Source of the DNA: Bacteroidetes bacterium ADurb.Bin008
GTDB lineage: Bacteria; Bacteroidota; Bacteroidia; Bacteroidales; Tenuifilaceae
Assembly: GCA_002071445.1 (NCBI GenBank)
Contig: MWFE01000024.1
Coordinates: forward strand, 49,528-113,527
Direction of reading: 5' to 3'
Length of the DNA stretch: 64,000 nt
Below are positions 27,640-36,302 of this stretch, piece after piece; positions within the stretch are counted from its first letter, which is position 1, and each line of letters opens with the position of its first letter. The notes beneath the pieces were generated by a model. The model worked only from the letters and a program-made list of their open reading frames with translations, made no database searches and was not told the DNA's origin. Made by a program: the position numbers and the translations under genes.

Positions 27640-28347
27640 TTACAGGTCGATTATTATTTTCTCAAAATTTTCAATTTTCATGGCTTCGTCAACCCTAAAA
27701 TCTCCGCTTGCTGTTCTGCGAAGTTCGGTTAGATGTGCGCCAGAACCTAATGCGGCACCTATATCCCTTGCCAGGGCCCTTATATAAGTACCCTTACTAC
27801 ACCTTATCTTTAAGGTAAGATTGGGTAATGCAAAGTGCAAGACTTCCAGTTGGTGAATGGTTATGGGAGATGGGGCCAATTCCATGTCAATGCCCTTGCG
27901 TGCAAGCAGGTATGCCCTCCCCCCATCAACACTTTTCGCTGAGAAAAGTGGAGGCACTTGCATTTGAACCCCGGTTAACGTTGGCAAAACCCTATCGATA
28001 AGCTCTCTATTGATATGTTCCGTTGGGTAATCCTTGTCCTTTTGGGTTTCTAAATCGAAAGATGGTGTAGTTGCCCCAAGCGAAAAAGTGGCCACATACT
28101 CTTTATCCTGCATTTGAAACTCGCTTACCCTTTTTGTGACTTTGCCAACGCAGATAATCAAAAGCCCAGTGGCAAGGGGGTCGAGAGTTCCCGCATGGCC
28201 AACCTTAATTTTTTTCAAACCCAGCCGATGTTTAAGCACTGCCCGTACCTTACCCACCAGATTATAGGAGGTCCAACCATAGGGTTTGTCGAATAGAAGA
28301 ACAACCCCTTCGTTCCAATCTGTATCCTTGTTAAAAGTAAAAATCAT
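27640..28347 (-). CDS. truB: tRNA pseudouridine(55) synthase
   Basis: TruB isomerises uridine 55 in the T arm of tRNAs. The catalytic motif GHAGTLDPLATGLL gives Asp56, with the upstream DKPYGWTSYNLV typical of the family and the later CSKGTYIRALARDIG. Of two possible starts, the ATG at 28347 begins 5 bases after the uppP stop and gives the usual short N-terminus; the one at 28368 would overlap uppP. The protein has 235 residues and lacks a C-terminal PUA domain, as in other Bacteroidetes. Confidence 0.95.
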   Translation of the reverse strand: MIFTFNKDTDWNEGVVLLFDKPYGWTSYNLVGKVRAVLKHRLGLKKIKVGHAGTLDPLATGLLIICVGKVTKRVSEFQMQDKEYVATFSLGATTPSFDLETQKDKDYPTEHINRELIDRVLPTLTGVQMQVPPLFSAKSVDGGRAYLLARKGIDMELAPSPITIHQLEVLHFALPNLTLKIRCSKGTYIRALARDIGAALGSGAHLTELRRTASGDFRVDEAMKIENFEKIIIDL

Positions 28348-28352
28348 AGTAT

Positions 28353-29144
28353 TTAATAGATTGACCAAAGAATGGCAACAGTGCCAATGGCCAAACAGTA
28401 AATGGAAAACCAGATCAATTTACCTTTTTTTACAAGGGTTATCATCCATTTGCAAGCAAGGCATCCCACTATAAAGGCAGCAATAAAGCCCACCACAATC
28501 GCTGGAACACCGGTGCCGGAGTCAGAAGAAAATCCCCCTTTGAGCATGCTGAGCATGTTTGCTCCAAGAATGGGTATTATTACCATTAAAAATGAAAAAC
28601 GGGCCACCTCTTCACGACTTTTGCCCAGCATCAGTCCTGTTGCAATGGTTGCCCCCGAACGTGACAAACCGGGCAGGACCGCCACCGCTTGAGCAATACC
28701 GATAATTAGGGCATCCAGGAACCCAATGGGTTTTTCTTTCCGATGCTTGATGACCATGGATAACATCAGTAATAGGGCAGTGACAAGCAGCATGGAGCCC
28801 ACAAGAAGCAGGTTGCAGGAAAATAGTTCTTCCACAGCGTCTTCGAAAAACAATCCCACTACGGCCACAGGGACCATTGAAAGTAGAATCAATAAACCAA
28901 ATCGGGTTTCCCAATTCCATTGAAATCGGAATATCCCTTTCAGAATGGTAGCGATATCCTTGCGAAAAATCACAAGAGTGCTCAATACCGTTGCCCCGTG
29001 TACTGCTATGGAAAACGCAAGATTTTCCTTAAGCTCAACACCTAACAACACTTTGCCGATTTCCAAATGGCCCGAACTGCTAATGGGCAAAAACTCTGTT
29101 AATCCTTGAACTATTCCAAGAATAAGTGCCTGTAATAAATCCAT
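28353..29144 (-). CDS. uppP: undecaprenyl-diphosphatase
   Basis: UppP (BacA) removes one phosphate from undecaprenyl diphosphate so that the lipid carrier can be reused for peptidoglycan and surface glycans. The 263 residues are mostly membrane-spanning. The signature GIVQGLTEFLPISSSGHL is at the N-terminus and the second inverted copy PGLSRSGATI lies in the middle, with Glu, Ser and Arg residues as in the known structure. It sits between DUF3098 and truB in the same orientation, with short gaps that suggest one operon. Confidence 0.96.
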   Translation of the reverse strand: MDLLQALILGIVQGLTEFLPISSSGHLEIGKVLLGVELKENLAFSIAVHGATVLSTLVIFRKDIATILKGIFRFQWNWETRFGLLILLSMVPVAVVGLFFEDAVEELFSCNLLLVGSMLLVTALLLMLSMVIKHRKEKPIGFLDALIIGIAQAVAVLPGLSRSGATIATGLMLGKSREEVARFSFLMVIIPILGANMLSMLKGGFSSDSGTGVPAIVVGFIAAFIVGCLACKWMITLVKKGKLIWFSIYCLAIGTVAILWSIY

Positions 29145-29168
29145 GGTGAATGATTAGAGAGAATAAGG

Positions 29169-29429
29169 CTATGCCTTGGGTTTTTTCATGATGGCATATA
29201 TTTCGAACAGAAACCCGAAAAGTACAATGATGGGTGCCAAGGTAATTCGCCTGAAACTGAATATTTCCTCATTAAAAACGTTTGGATCATCCGAACCACC
29301 CCCAATCATTAGGATAAAACCTAAAATAATAATGGCCAAGCCAATGATGAGCAGTTTATAGTTTTCTTTTCCCAATGGGAAAAGGTTGAGTTTGTCTTGG
29401 TCGGTGTTTATTGGATTTTGCTTTGCCAT
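29169..29429 (-). CDS. DUF3098 family small membrane protein
   Basis: The 86-residue protein has two membrane spans (residues about 26-44 and 64-80) separated by a short acidic loop, matching DUF3098. The family is restricted to Bacteroidetes and nearly always lies between ftsX and uppP, as here. No function is known; the setting suggests a link to cell division or envelope building. Confidence 0.85.
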   Translation of the reverse strand: MAKQNPINTDQDKLNLFPLGKENYKLLIIGLAIIILGFILMIGGGSDDPNVFNEEIFSFRRITLAPIIVLFGFLFEIYAIMKKPKA

Positions 29430-29471
29430 GATATACTGAGTTAATTTAAATATGAATGTCCAACGGGAAAT

Positions 29472-30347
29472 TTAGTAGTAAAGGTCATCGGCTTTAAGCC
29501 GGAGATACTTGTTTACTGCAAAATATGTTGATAATAGGTTGACGATGATGCCTGCAACGATAACCAGTCCGAAAATTGCCGCTAAGAGTTCAACTTGCCC
29601 AAAGTTGATAACTTCGTAAAACTCTTGTTCCGCTAAGTACACAACGCTGACCAGCAGTAGTATGGCTAATAGCGATGCATAGAACCCATGGGTTATCCCT
29701 TTGGCTAAGAATGGCTTGCGGATAAAGCCCCAGGTGGCCCCCACAAGTTTCATGGTGTTTATTATGAACCGTTTGGAATAAACGGAAATGCGAATCGTAT
29801 TGTTTATCAGTACGAAGGCAATGAAAAAGAGCAAAGCACCAAAAAGAAGAATAATGGCACTAATCTTTCGAACGTTATCATTTACAAGGTTAACCAAAGA
29901 TTTTTGGTAGAACACCTCTTTTACCGGCCTGAAAGCCATGAGTTCGTCCTCAATTTTTTTAATGCTGTCGGGATTGGCATATTCGGCCCTCAGACGAACT
30001 TCGATGGAAGACGACAAAGGGTTGTACCCCAAGAATCCGATAAAATCTTCTCCCAGTTGTTCTTTTAGCTCCGTGGCGGCTTCCTCTTTGGAAATGTATT
30101 CAGTGGAGCGTACATATGGCGAAGCATCGAGAGTTTTTCTTAAGAAACCGGCCTCCACCTCACGCACATCGTCGTGAAGAATAACGGAGAATCCAATATT
30201 TTCCTTCACAAAATCCGAAAGACGCTTCGCGTTAAAAAGAAGAAGAAGCAGAATACCCAGCAAAAACAGAACTAAAGAGTTGCTGATTATCGACGAAAGG
30301 GACGAACTCCTTAAGCGCCACTTAATACTTTGCGGTTCCTTTTTCAT
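29472..30347 (-). CDS. ftsX: cell division protein FtsX
   Basis: FtsX is the permease half of the FtsEX complex that activates cell-wall hydrolases at the division site. The 291-residue protein has an N-terminal membrane span, a periplasmic domain of about 110 residues (with YISKEEAA and GFLGYNPLSSSIEVRL, typical for the family), and three C-terminal spans. FtsE is not in the window, as is usual in Bacteroidetes, where the two genes are often apart. It is 42 bases upstream of the DUF3098 gene and 37 bases downstream of the YfhO-like gene. Confidence 0.93.
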   Translation of the reverse strand: MKKEPQSIKWRLRSSSLSSIISNSLVLFLLGILLLLLFNAKRLSDFVKENIGFSVILHDDVREVEAGFLRKTLDASPYVRSTEYISKEEAATELKEQLGEDFIGFLGYNPLSSSIEVRLRAEYANPDSIKKIEDELMAFRPVKEVFYQKSLVNLVNDNVRKISAIILLFGALLFFIAFVLINNTIRISVYSKRFIINTMKLVGATWGFIRKPFLAKGITHGFYASLLAILLLVSVVYLAEQEFYEVINFGQVELLAAIFGLVIVAGIIVNLLSTYFAVNKYLRLKADDLYY

Positions 30348-30384
30348 AAGTGTTGCAAAGTTAACTCATTGGCATTAAATATAC

Positions 30385-32838
30385 CTATGCCTCTTTAATT
30401 TTTTCATCTCTTCTTAATGCCGAGTATCCCGTATAGCATGCTCCCATTAGTAGCAATAGTATTAGTAAAGAGGAAGTTAAATCAACAAAGTGCCCTATGG
30501 TGAACATTCTGGGTTTAAACCTAAAGATAACCTCGTGACTTCCCGGTTGAAGCACCATAGCCCTCAGTATATAGTTGGCCCTGAAATAAGTGGCCGGCTT
30601 TCCATCGACAAGTGCTGTCCACCCTGCGGGGTAGTATATATCGGAGAAAATGGCCAACCGTGGGCTTGCCAGATTGTAGCTATAGATTAACTCGTTTGCC
30701 TTATAGTTAGTCAGTCGGATCCAGTCATTTCCATCGGGTGAAGGGTTGTAACTTTCCACCAAATGTGCAAATCGTTTATCAACTATTGCGGTGGTCGCCG
30801 GATCGAAATTGTTGAGAGCTTGAATCTCCTCATCAGCATTGTTGACCATGATAATCGAATCGGTAAACCATGCATTGCCTAATGCATCGGGGTTAATGCG
30901 AGCCACAGGCCCCTGTTCGCCCCTTTCAATTAGATATTTGGTGTTGAGCATGTTAAGTACAGCCATGTTTCCCTTCGTGATGTGGTGATTAATAATTTCC
31001 TGATACCGCATCAACTTTGCCCCATGGTAACCCCCTATTGACTTGTGAAAGTAGGATGTGCTGGCATCGTTAAAAGGACTGACGGTTAGGTTATACACCC
31101 TGTAGTATAGTGCTTTGTCAGCTAAGATCTGCTCATCGGCTTTGCTTGGAGAAAAAGGTTTTTCAACTTTGTTTATAGGTATAAAATTTTTACTGTTCAG
31201 GTAACGGCGGTTAACGACCCACATGTCGGAAACGATAAAAAGTCCAAGAAGGGCAATAAAGTAAGGGGGTTTAATCTTTTTGAAATAGAAACCCAACAAT
31301 GCCCCTGCCCCAAGGAGAATAAAAGCCAGCGACCGCAAAGCATCGGCTTGCATAAGCGACTTTCTGTCAGATTTAATCGCTTCAAACAGGTCGAAGTAGG
31401 GCGTTCCTTGCTGTTCCGAAAGGAAGCTCAGTTCATGTTCGTTCAGAAAAGTTAGTACTGATCCGCCAAATAGGATAAAAAACAGGCACAATCCGCCGGT
31501 AATACCCAAGGCCCATTTAAAAGCTTTTAAAAATTCGGATTTTCCAACCTCCCCATCGTAAATCTTTTTAACTGCCATAATTCCCAGTAAGGGAATGGTC
31601 AACTCAGCAATGTAAAGAATCATGGACACCGTTCTAAACTTGTTGTATCCCGGAAAGTAATTGAAAAACAAATTGGTGAGCGGCATGAAATTGCGACCCC
31701 ATGCCAGCATAATAGCGAGAATAGTTACTCCGAGTATGGCCCATTTATATGGTCCTTTAATCAGAAAAAGGGCAAGGAAAAACAGGAAAAACACGATAGC
31801 CCCTATATACACCGGTCCCATGGTCATGGGTTGCGGTCCCCAGTAGTTCCTAAAGCTGGCATTTAAAAATTCAATGGCCTGCCCATGCGGATAGCCATGT
31901 TTTCGGAGGAATGAATAGGCTTCGGAATTGGCCCCGGGAGCATCCATGGATGATCCTCCCATCAGGTTTGGAATAAGAAGATTAAAAGTTTCTCCTACTC
32001 CGTAGCTCCAATCCAGGGCGTAACCCCTATCAAGCCCCGATGCTTTATTCTCCTTTTCGGAGGTTAGTTCCGATGGTCCGCGGATTGAATATTTCCCCGA
32101 CTCCCACGTGAAGTATAAACGTGAGAAGTTGGCTCCCACGGCCAGAAGAGCAGCAATCGCAAGAACCCCGATGGCTTTGGAAAAGCCAACATATTCCTTC
32201 TTCCTAATAACCCCTGCCAGATGGGCAATGCCAATGGCAAGCATGATAAAGGCGGCGTAGTAGGTTATCTGAACGTGGCCTGCATCAAGATTCAAGCCTA
32301 AGAACAAGGCAAACAGTGCCAATCCGCTCAGGTGCTTGCCTTTTAGTGTGAGTATTAATCCGGCAATCATTGGGGCTACGTAGCTGATGGCATGCATCTT
32401 AGCGTTATGCCCCGCTGTAATAATGATAAAAAAGTAGGAAGATAGCGCATAGGCAAAAGCCCCCACAATGGAAAGCCATGGATTAACCCCAAGAACCAGC
32501 AGCAGGATATAAAAACCAACGAGCGTAAAAAAAATTGTACTGGCAGGACGTTTGCCAAATTGCAACAGGTAATCAATACGGTTTAGCAGGTTGCCGGTGT
32601 ACTTGGTGGAAATGAGGTAAGCAGGCATTCCGCTGAACATGCTGTTTGTCCAGAGTGGCTCTTCGCCATATTTTTCGCGGTGCTCAATTATTTCCCGTGC
32701 CGATCCTCTAAATTGCTCAATGTCATGTTGTTGTAATCCTTTCCCCTCCAGTAGCGGGAAAAAATAAATGTATGAGGTGATGAGAAAAATGGCAATCGCT
32801 ATCAGATGAGGGTAAGAGTTTTTGAGAAGTGTTTTCAT
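30385..32838 (-). CDS. YfhO-like multi-span membrane protein
   Basis: The protein of 817 residues resembles the YfhO family, GT-C-like membrane proteins thought to add sugars to cell-wall or surface polymers. It has about 12-14 membrane spans and a soluble C-terminal part from about residue 560, ending in one more span. The early loop LQQHDIEQFRGSAREI contains the acidic residues expected at a GT-C active site, followed by LWTNSMFSGMPAYLIS. The ATG at 32838 removes eight residues from the longest frame and leaves a normal Lys-containing start. Downstream genes (ftsX onward) are close and share the strand. The substrate in Bacteroidetes is not known. Confidence 0.85.
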   Translation of the reverse strand: MKTLLKNSYPHLIAIAIFLITSYIYFFPLLEGKGLQQHDIEQFRGSAREIIEHREKYGEEPLWTNSMFSGMPAYLISTKYTGNLLNRIDYLLQFGKRPASTIFFTLVGFYILLLVLGVNPWLSIVGAFAYALSSYFFIIITAGHNAKMHAISYVAPMIAGLILTLKGKHLSGLALFALFLGLNLDAGHVQITYYAAFIMLAIGIAHLAGVIRKKEYVGFSKAIGVLAIAALLAVGANFSRLYFTWESGKYSIRGPSELTSEKENKASGLDRGYALDWSYGVGETFNLLIPNLMGGSSMDAPGANSEAYSFLRKHGYPHGQAIEFLNASFRNYWGPQPMTMGPVYIGAIVFFLFFLALFLIKGPYKWAILGVTILAIMLAWGRNFMPLTNLFFNYFPGYNKFRTVSMILYIAELTIPLLGIMAVKKIYDGEVGKSEFLKAFKWALGITGGLCLFFILFGGSVLTFLNEHELSFLSEQQGTPYFDLFEAIKSDRKSLMQADALRSLAFILLGAGALLGFYFKKIKPPYFIALLGLFIVSDMWVVNRRYLNSKNFIPINKVEKPFSPSKADEQILADKALYYRVYNLTVSPFNDASTSYFHKSIGGYHGAKLMRYQEIINHHITKGNMAVLNMLNTKYLIERGEQGPVARINPDALGNAWFTDSIIMVNNADEEIQALNNFDPATTAIVDKRFAHLVESYNPSPDGNDWIRLTNYKANELIYSYNLASPRLAIFSDIYYPAGWTALVDGKPATYFRANYILRAMVLQPGSHEVIFRFKPRMFTIGHFVDLTSSLLILLLLMGACYTGYSALRRDEKIKEA

Positions 32839-32995
32839 GTTAAGCAATTTAATGATTTCCAAAAGTAGTGGTTTTGTGGCAATAATAGGGGCTTATCGAA
32901 AATTTATTTCACACCGGGCAATGATATAAAAACAGTTGAACACTTTGTGTTATTGTACTTTTTGTTTCATTTTTGCAAAACGAAAAATCGTTGAC

Positions 32996-33913
32996 ATGAA
33001 ACCTACACTAATTATCCTTGCTGCAGGCATGGGCAGCCGATACGGAGGGCTGAAACAGGTTGATGGGGTTGGCCCCGGTGGCGAAACCATTATTGATTAT
33101 TCAGTTTACGATGCCCTGCGTGCAGGTTTTGGCAAGGTGGTATTTGTTATTCGCAAGGATATTGAAAAGGACTTTAGGGAAGTGTTCGGCAGGCGTTTTG
33201 ATGGTCAAGTGCCCTATGAAATAGCATTCCAGGAGTTGGATATGCTTCCGCCGGGAATTAAGTGTCCGCCAGATAGGATTAAACCTTGGGGTACGGCCCA
33301 TGCCGTATGGGTTTGTCGTGAGGTGGTTCAGGAGCCGTTCGCCGTTATCAACGCCGATGATTTTTATGGTGCCGATTCGTTTAGGGTGATGTCAAAAGTA
33401 CTGTCCGATAAAAATCTTAAGGAAGGTGATTTCTTTATGGTGGGCTACCGATTGGCAAATACACTTAGCGATCAGGGTTCCGTTTCGCGTGGTGTCTGTA
33501 CCGTCGATGCGAACTCATTTCTGTTGGATGTGGTTGAGCGCACCCATATTGAAAGGATTGGGGGAGTTGTAATGTATAAGAATGAGCATGATGAGTTAAT
33601 CCCCGTTGATGATCAGTCGCTTGTGTCGATGAACTGTTGGGGCTTCACACCTGTATTTTTCGATTACATTGGTGAGATGATGCACGACTTTTTGAGCGGA
33701 AATGCGGCCAATCCAAAATCGGAATTCTACATTCCTACGGTTGTGAACCAGCTGATTAAAACCCGAATGGCAACTTGCAGGGTATTGCCTACTACCTCCC
33801 AGTGGTTTGGAGTAACATACCCCGGCGATAAGCCCATGGTAACTGAAAAGCTAAAACAGTTGACAGTAAGTGGCGAGTACGTTTCACCCCTATTCAAGTC
33901 AACAGCTCCATGA
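32996..33913 (+). CDS. sugar-phosphate nucleotidyltransferase family protein
   Basis: The 305-residue product starts with the nucleotidyltransferase signature LAAGMGSRYGGLKQ and continues with a metal-binding VINADDFYG, where the Asp pair would hold the sugar nucleotide. It probably activates a sugar 1-phosphate with an NTP, but the sugar cannot be read from the sequence. The frame extends to 32936, but the ATG at 32996 starts directly before the signature and is the likely one. Its stop overlaps the next ATG (ATGA at 33910), so it seems to be translated together with the LysO-like genes, an unexpected partnership. Confidence 0.85.
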   Translation: MKPTLIILAAGMGSRYGGLKQVDGVGPGGETIIDYSVYDALRAGFGKVVFVIRKDIEKDFREVFGRRFDGQVPYEIAFQELDMLPPGIKCPPDRIKPWGTAHAVWVCREVVQEPFAVINADDFYGADSFRVMSKVLSDKNLKEGDFFMVGYRLANTLSDQGSVSRGVCTVDANSFLLDVVERTHIERIGGVVMYKNEHDELIPVDDQSLVSMNCWGFTPVFFDYIGEMMHDFLSGNAANPKSEFYIPTVVNQLIKTRMATCRVLPTTSQWFGVTYPGDKPMVTEKLKQLTVSGEYVSPLFKSTAP

Positions 33914-34200
33914 TTGAGATTATACTGATAATGGCTGCTGGCATAGCCGTTGGTTATGCCATACGTGGTCGTAAGAGATTGGTAAAAGTTGTGGATAGGT
34001 TGACCATGTACTCAATTTGCCTATTGCTATTCCTGCTTGGCGTAGCCATTGGGGTTAATGAGTTGATTGTTAAAAATATGCATATATTAGGCCTGCGGGC
34101 TTTTGTTCTTTCTTTGGGTGGTGTCATGGGAAGCGTATTTTTATCATGGATTGCCTACAATTTATGGTTTAAGCCCAAATCCACGAAAAATGAGGAGTAG
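33910..34200 (+). CDS. LysO-like lysine exporter, N-terminal half
   Basis: The 96-residue protein has three membrane spans and matches the first part of LysO (YbjE, DUF340), an inner-membrane lysine exporter that is one chain of about 300 residues in Escherichia coli. The pattern LLFLLGVAIGVNE is recognisable and is echoed in the next gene. Its start overlaps the nucleotidyltransferase stop by 4 bases and its end overlaps the next gene by 11 bases, so the two halves are probably made in a fixed ratio and assemble. Export of lysine is inferred from the family alone. Confidence 0.75.
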   Translation: MIEIILIMAAGIAVGYAIRGRKRLVKVVDRLTMYSICLLLFLLGVAIGVNELIVKNMHILGLRAFVLSLGGVMGSVFLSWIAYNLWFKPKSTKNEE

Positions 34201-34789
34201 TATAGTAATCGTTTCGTTTTTTGTAATAGGCGTTTGTGTGGGCTTGATCCGATTTGTGCCTGATGCCATTATTCATAACGATTATAGCCAATGGGCCTTA
34301 TACCTCCTGCTATTCCTGATAGGAGTAAGCGTGGGAGCTGACCCAAATTCTATTAAGGCCGTTAGGGAACTCAATATCAGAATAGTATTAATTCCGGTTA
34401 TTACAATAGTAGGTACAACCCTGGGGATTGTTTCGGTTTACCTATTTATGAAGATCGATTTTACCGATGCCCTTGCTGTAGGGTATGGATTTGGATACTA
34501 CAGCCTTTCCAGCATTTTTATTACGGAGATTCGTGGAGATGAGATGGGTGTTGTTGCCCTGTTGTCGAATATTTTCCGCGAGATTATCACCCTTTTGGCA
34601 GCCCCGGCAATGGCATTGTTTTTTGGGAAATTGGCTCCCATTGTTTCGGGAGGAGCCACCAGCATGGATACCACTTTACCCATTATAACCAGGAGCAGTG
34701 GGAAGGAGTATGCAATTATTTCGTTATTTCATGGTATCGTTTTAAGCTTTTTGGTACCAATCCTTGTTACTATTGTTTACTACTTTTGA
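34190..34789 (+). CDS. LysO-like lysine exporter, C-terminal half
   Basis: The 199-residue product carries the second part of a LysO-type exporter: LLFLIGVSVGADP, then DALAVGYGFGYYSLSS and the core RGDEMGVVALLSNIFRE, which hold the acidic residue and the broken helix of the family, then further spans. The open frame runs back to 34103, but the ATG at 34190 (ATGAGGAGTAG, overlapping the upstream stop) gives a normal membrane-protein start. With the preceding gene it makes up about 295 residues, the full length of the single-chain protein. No frameshift is needed to explain the split. Confidence 0.8.
   Translation: MRSSIVIVSFFVIGVCVGLIRFVPDAIIHNDYSQWALYLLLFLIGVSVGADPNSIKAVRELNIRIVLIPVITIVGTTLGIVSVYLFMKIDFTDALAVGYGFGYYSLSSIFITEIRGDEMGVVALLSNIFREIITLLAAPAMALFFGKLAPIVSGGATSMDTTLPIITRSSGKEYAIISLFHGIVLSFLVPILVTIVYYF
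34781..34788 (+). promoter_or_regulatory. possible -7 promoter box for the DUF3078 gene
   Basis: TACTTTTG matches TAnnTTTG and overlaps the end of the LysO-like gene. The leader to the ATG at 34828 would be about 33 bases. The best TTG upstream (34764-34766) is at 14 bases rather than 19, so this is tentative. Confidence 0.35.
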
Positions 34790-34827
34790 TAAAACTTTTT
34801 TATTAAACTTTAAACAAACTAAACATT

Positions 34828-35757
34828 ATGCTCATGAAGAAAGTAATCAGTATCTCTTTTTTAATGCTTTTAGCATTTTTTGTAAAGGGTCAGACTACTG
34901 AAGCTGAGAAAACCCTTAAAACCCAAACTGCCGATACCACCGCAGGATGGAGTTATGGAGGAACGATTAACACTACTCTTGCCCAGGTTTCGTTGACCAA
35001 CTGGGCGGCCGGGGGACAGAACTCCATTTCTGTCAATGGATTATTAAGCCTTTTTGCACGTTACAAAAAGGATAATATGCTTTGGGAAAACTACCTTGAC
35101 CTTGCCTATGGAACTGTTAAACAGGGGGAAAAGGGAGACTGGATGAAATCGGATGACAAGTTCGATTTTACCTCTAAGTATGGGCAAAAGGCATCCAAAG
35201 CATGGTATTATGCAGGCCTTATTAACCTAAAAACCCAAATGACAGCCGGATATAACTATCCTAATACGGATGAGTATATTTCGAAGTTTTTGGCTCCGGG
35301 TTATTTATTGGGAGCAATCGGTATGGACTACAAACCCAGTGATATTTTTACTGCATTTATTTCACCAATCACCGGGAAAGTTACCATTGTTAACGATACA
35401 ACCCTTGCCAATAAAGGAGCATTTGGCGTGGAGCCGGGTGAGAAAACGCGTTCGGAATTTGGGGGGTATGCCCGTTTCTTTATTACGTATGAGGTTATGA
35501 AAAATGTGACGCTGCAATCTAAACTCGATCTTTTCTCCAACTATTTGGATAAACCTCAGAACATCGATGTCAACTGGGAAACGCTGATTTCCATGAAAAT
35601 CAACAAGTATATCTCTGCAACCATAATGACCCATTTAATCTATGATGCTGATGTTGACATAGTGATTAAGGAAGCAACCGCAAACGATCCGGCCGTAGTA
35701 GGACCAAGGGTACAGTTTAAAGAGGTGCTTGGCGTGGGATTCTCGTATAAATTTTAA
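34828..35757 (+). CDS. DUF3078 family secreted or outer-membrane protein
   Basis: The 309-residue protein begins with a signal peptide ending near FVKGQ and then shows alternating beta-strand sequence with many aromatic residues. LAQVSLTNWAAGGQNS and WENYLDLAYGTVKQG are the hallmark of DUF3078, a Bacteroidetes family predicted to form an outer-membrane barrel or a related beta structure. The last residue is Phe (GVGFSYKF), as in many barrel proteins recognised by the BAM machinery. A second ATG at 34834 is equally possible. The function is unknown. It is followed after 19 bases by mscL. Confidence 0.82.
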   Translation: MLMKKVISISFLMLLAFFVKGQTTEAEKTLKTQTADTTAGWSYGGTINTTLAQVSLTNWAAGGQNSISVNGLLSLFARYKKDNMLWENYLDLAYGTVKQGEKGDWMKSDDKFDFTSKYGQKASKAWYYAGLINLKTQMTAGYNYPNTDEYISKFLAPGYLLGAIGMDYKPSDIFTAFISPITGKVTIVNDTTLANKGAFGVEPGEKTRSEFGGYARFFITYEVMKNVTLQSKLDLFSNYLDKPQNIDVNWETLISMKINKYISATIMTHLIYDADVDIVIKEATANDPAVVGPRVQFKEVLGVGFSYKF

Positions 35758-35776
35758 CAATAAAAAATAAAGCAAA

Positions 35777-36178
35777 ATGGGATTTGTAAAAGAATTTAAA
35801 GAATTTGCCATGCGCGGCAATGTCGTTGACATGGCTGTTGGTATAATCATAGGTGCAGCTTTTGGAAAAATTGTTTCCTCAGCCGTAAACGATGTCATTA
35901 TGCCACCAATAGGATATTTGATTGGAGGTGTGGATTTTACCGACCTTAGGATTAGCTTCAAAGCGTTAAGGGAAGGGTTGGATCCGGTAACCATTAACTA
36001 CGGGGTTTTTCTTCAAACAATACTCGATTTTCTGATTATTGCTGTGGTTATCTTTGCCATGATTAAGTTAATCAACAGGTTTAAAAAGAGCGAAGAGGAA
36101 AAACCGGTTGAAGAACCCGCCCCAAGTAAAGAAGAGGTTTTGCTTACCGAGATACGGGATATTTTGAAAAATAAGTAA
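35777..36178 (+). CDS. mscL: large-conductance mechanosensitive channel
   Basis: MscL opens when the membrane is stretched by osmotic down-shock. The 133 residues fit the family. The first span carries [21 protein letters not shown] with the pore Gly and Ala residues, then [17 protein letters not shown], then the second span and an acidic C-terminal helix ending in LTEIRDIL, which forms the cytoplasmic bundle. A clear terminator follows 20 bases downstream. Confidence 0.96.
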   Translation: MGFVKEFKEFAMRGNVVDMAVGIIIGAAFGKIVSSAVNDVIMPPIGYLIGGVDFTDLRISFKALREGLDPVTINYGVFLQTILDFLIIAVVIFAMIKLINRFKKSEEEKPVEEPAPSKEEVLLTEIRDILKNK

Positions 36179-36197
36179 ACAATCAGTTAAAGGATGC

Positions 36198-36223
36198 ACC
36201 CCGGTTTCATGCCGGGGTTTTTA
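36198..36223 (+). terminator. rho-independent terminator after mscL
   Basis: A perfect 7-base-pair stem (ACCCCGG at 36198-36204 with CCGGGGT at 36212-36218) with a 7-base loop is followed by five T residues. Confidence 0.85.
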
Positions 36224-36302
36224 TTGCTCTATCCATTTTTCATGGCCTTCCCGTGCATATACACATACATTTTTTGTAATTTTACCCTCGAAATCATTAG
36301 CT

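Noticed and set aside
33910..34789. The LysO split as a frameshift or sequencing error
   Set aside because: The second half has its own ATG in a short overlap typical of coupled genes, and both products have intact ends.
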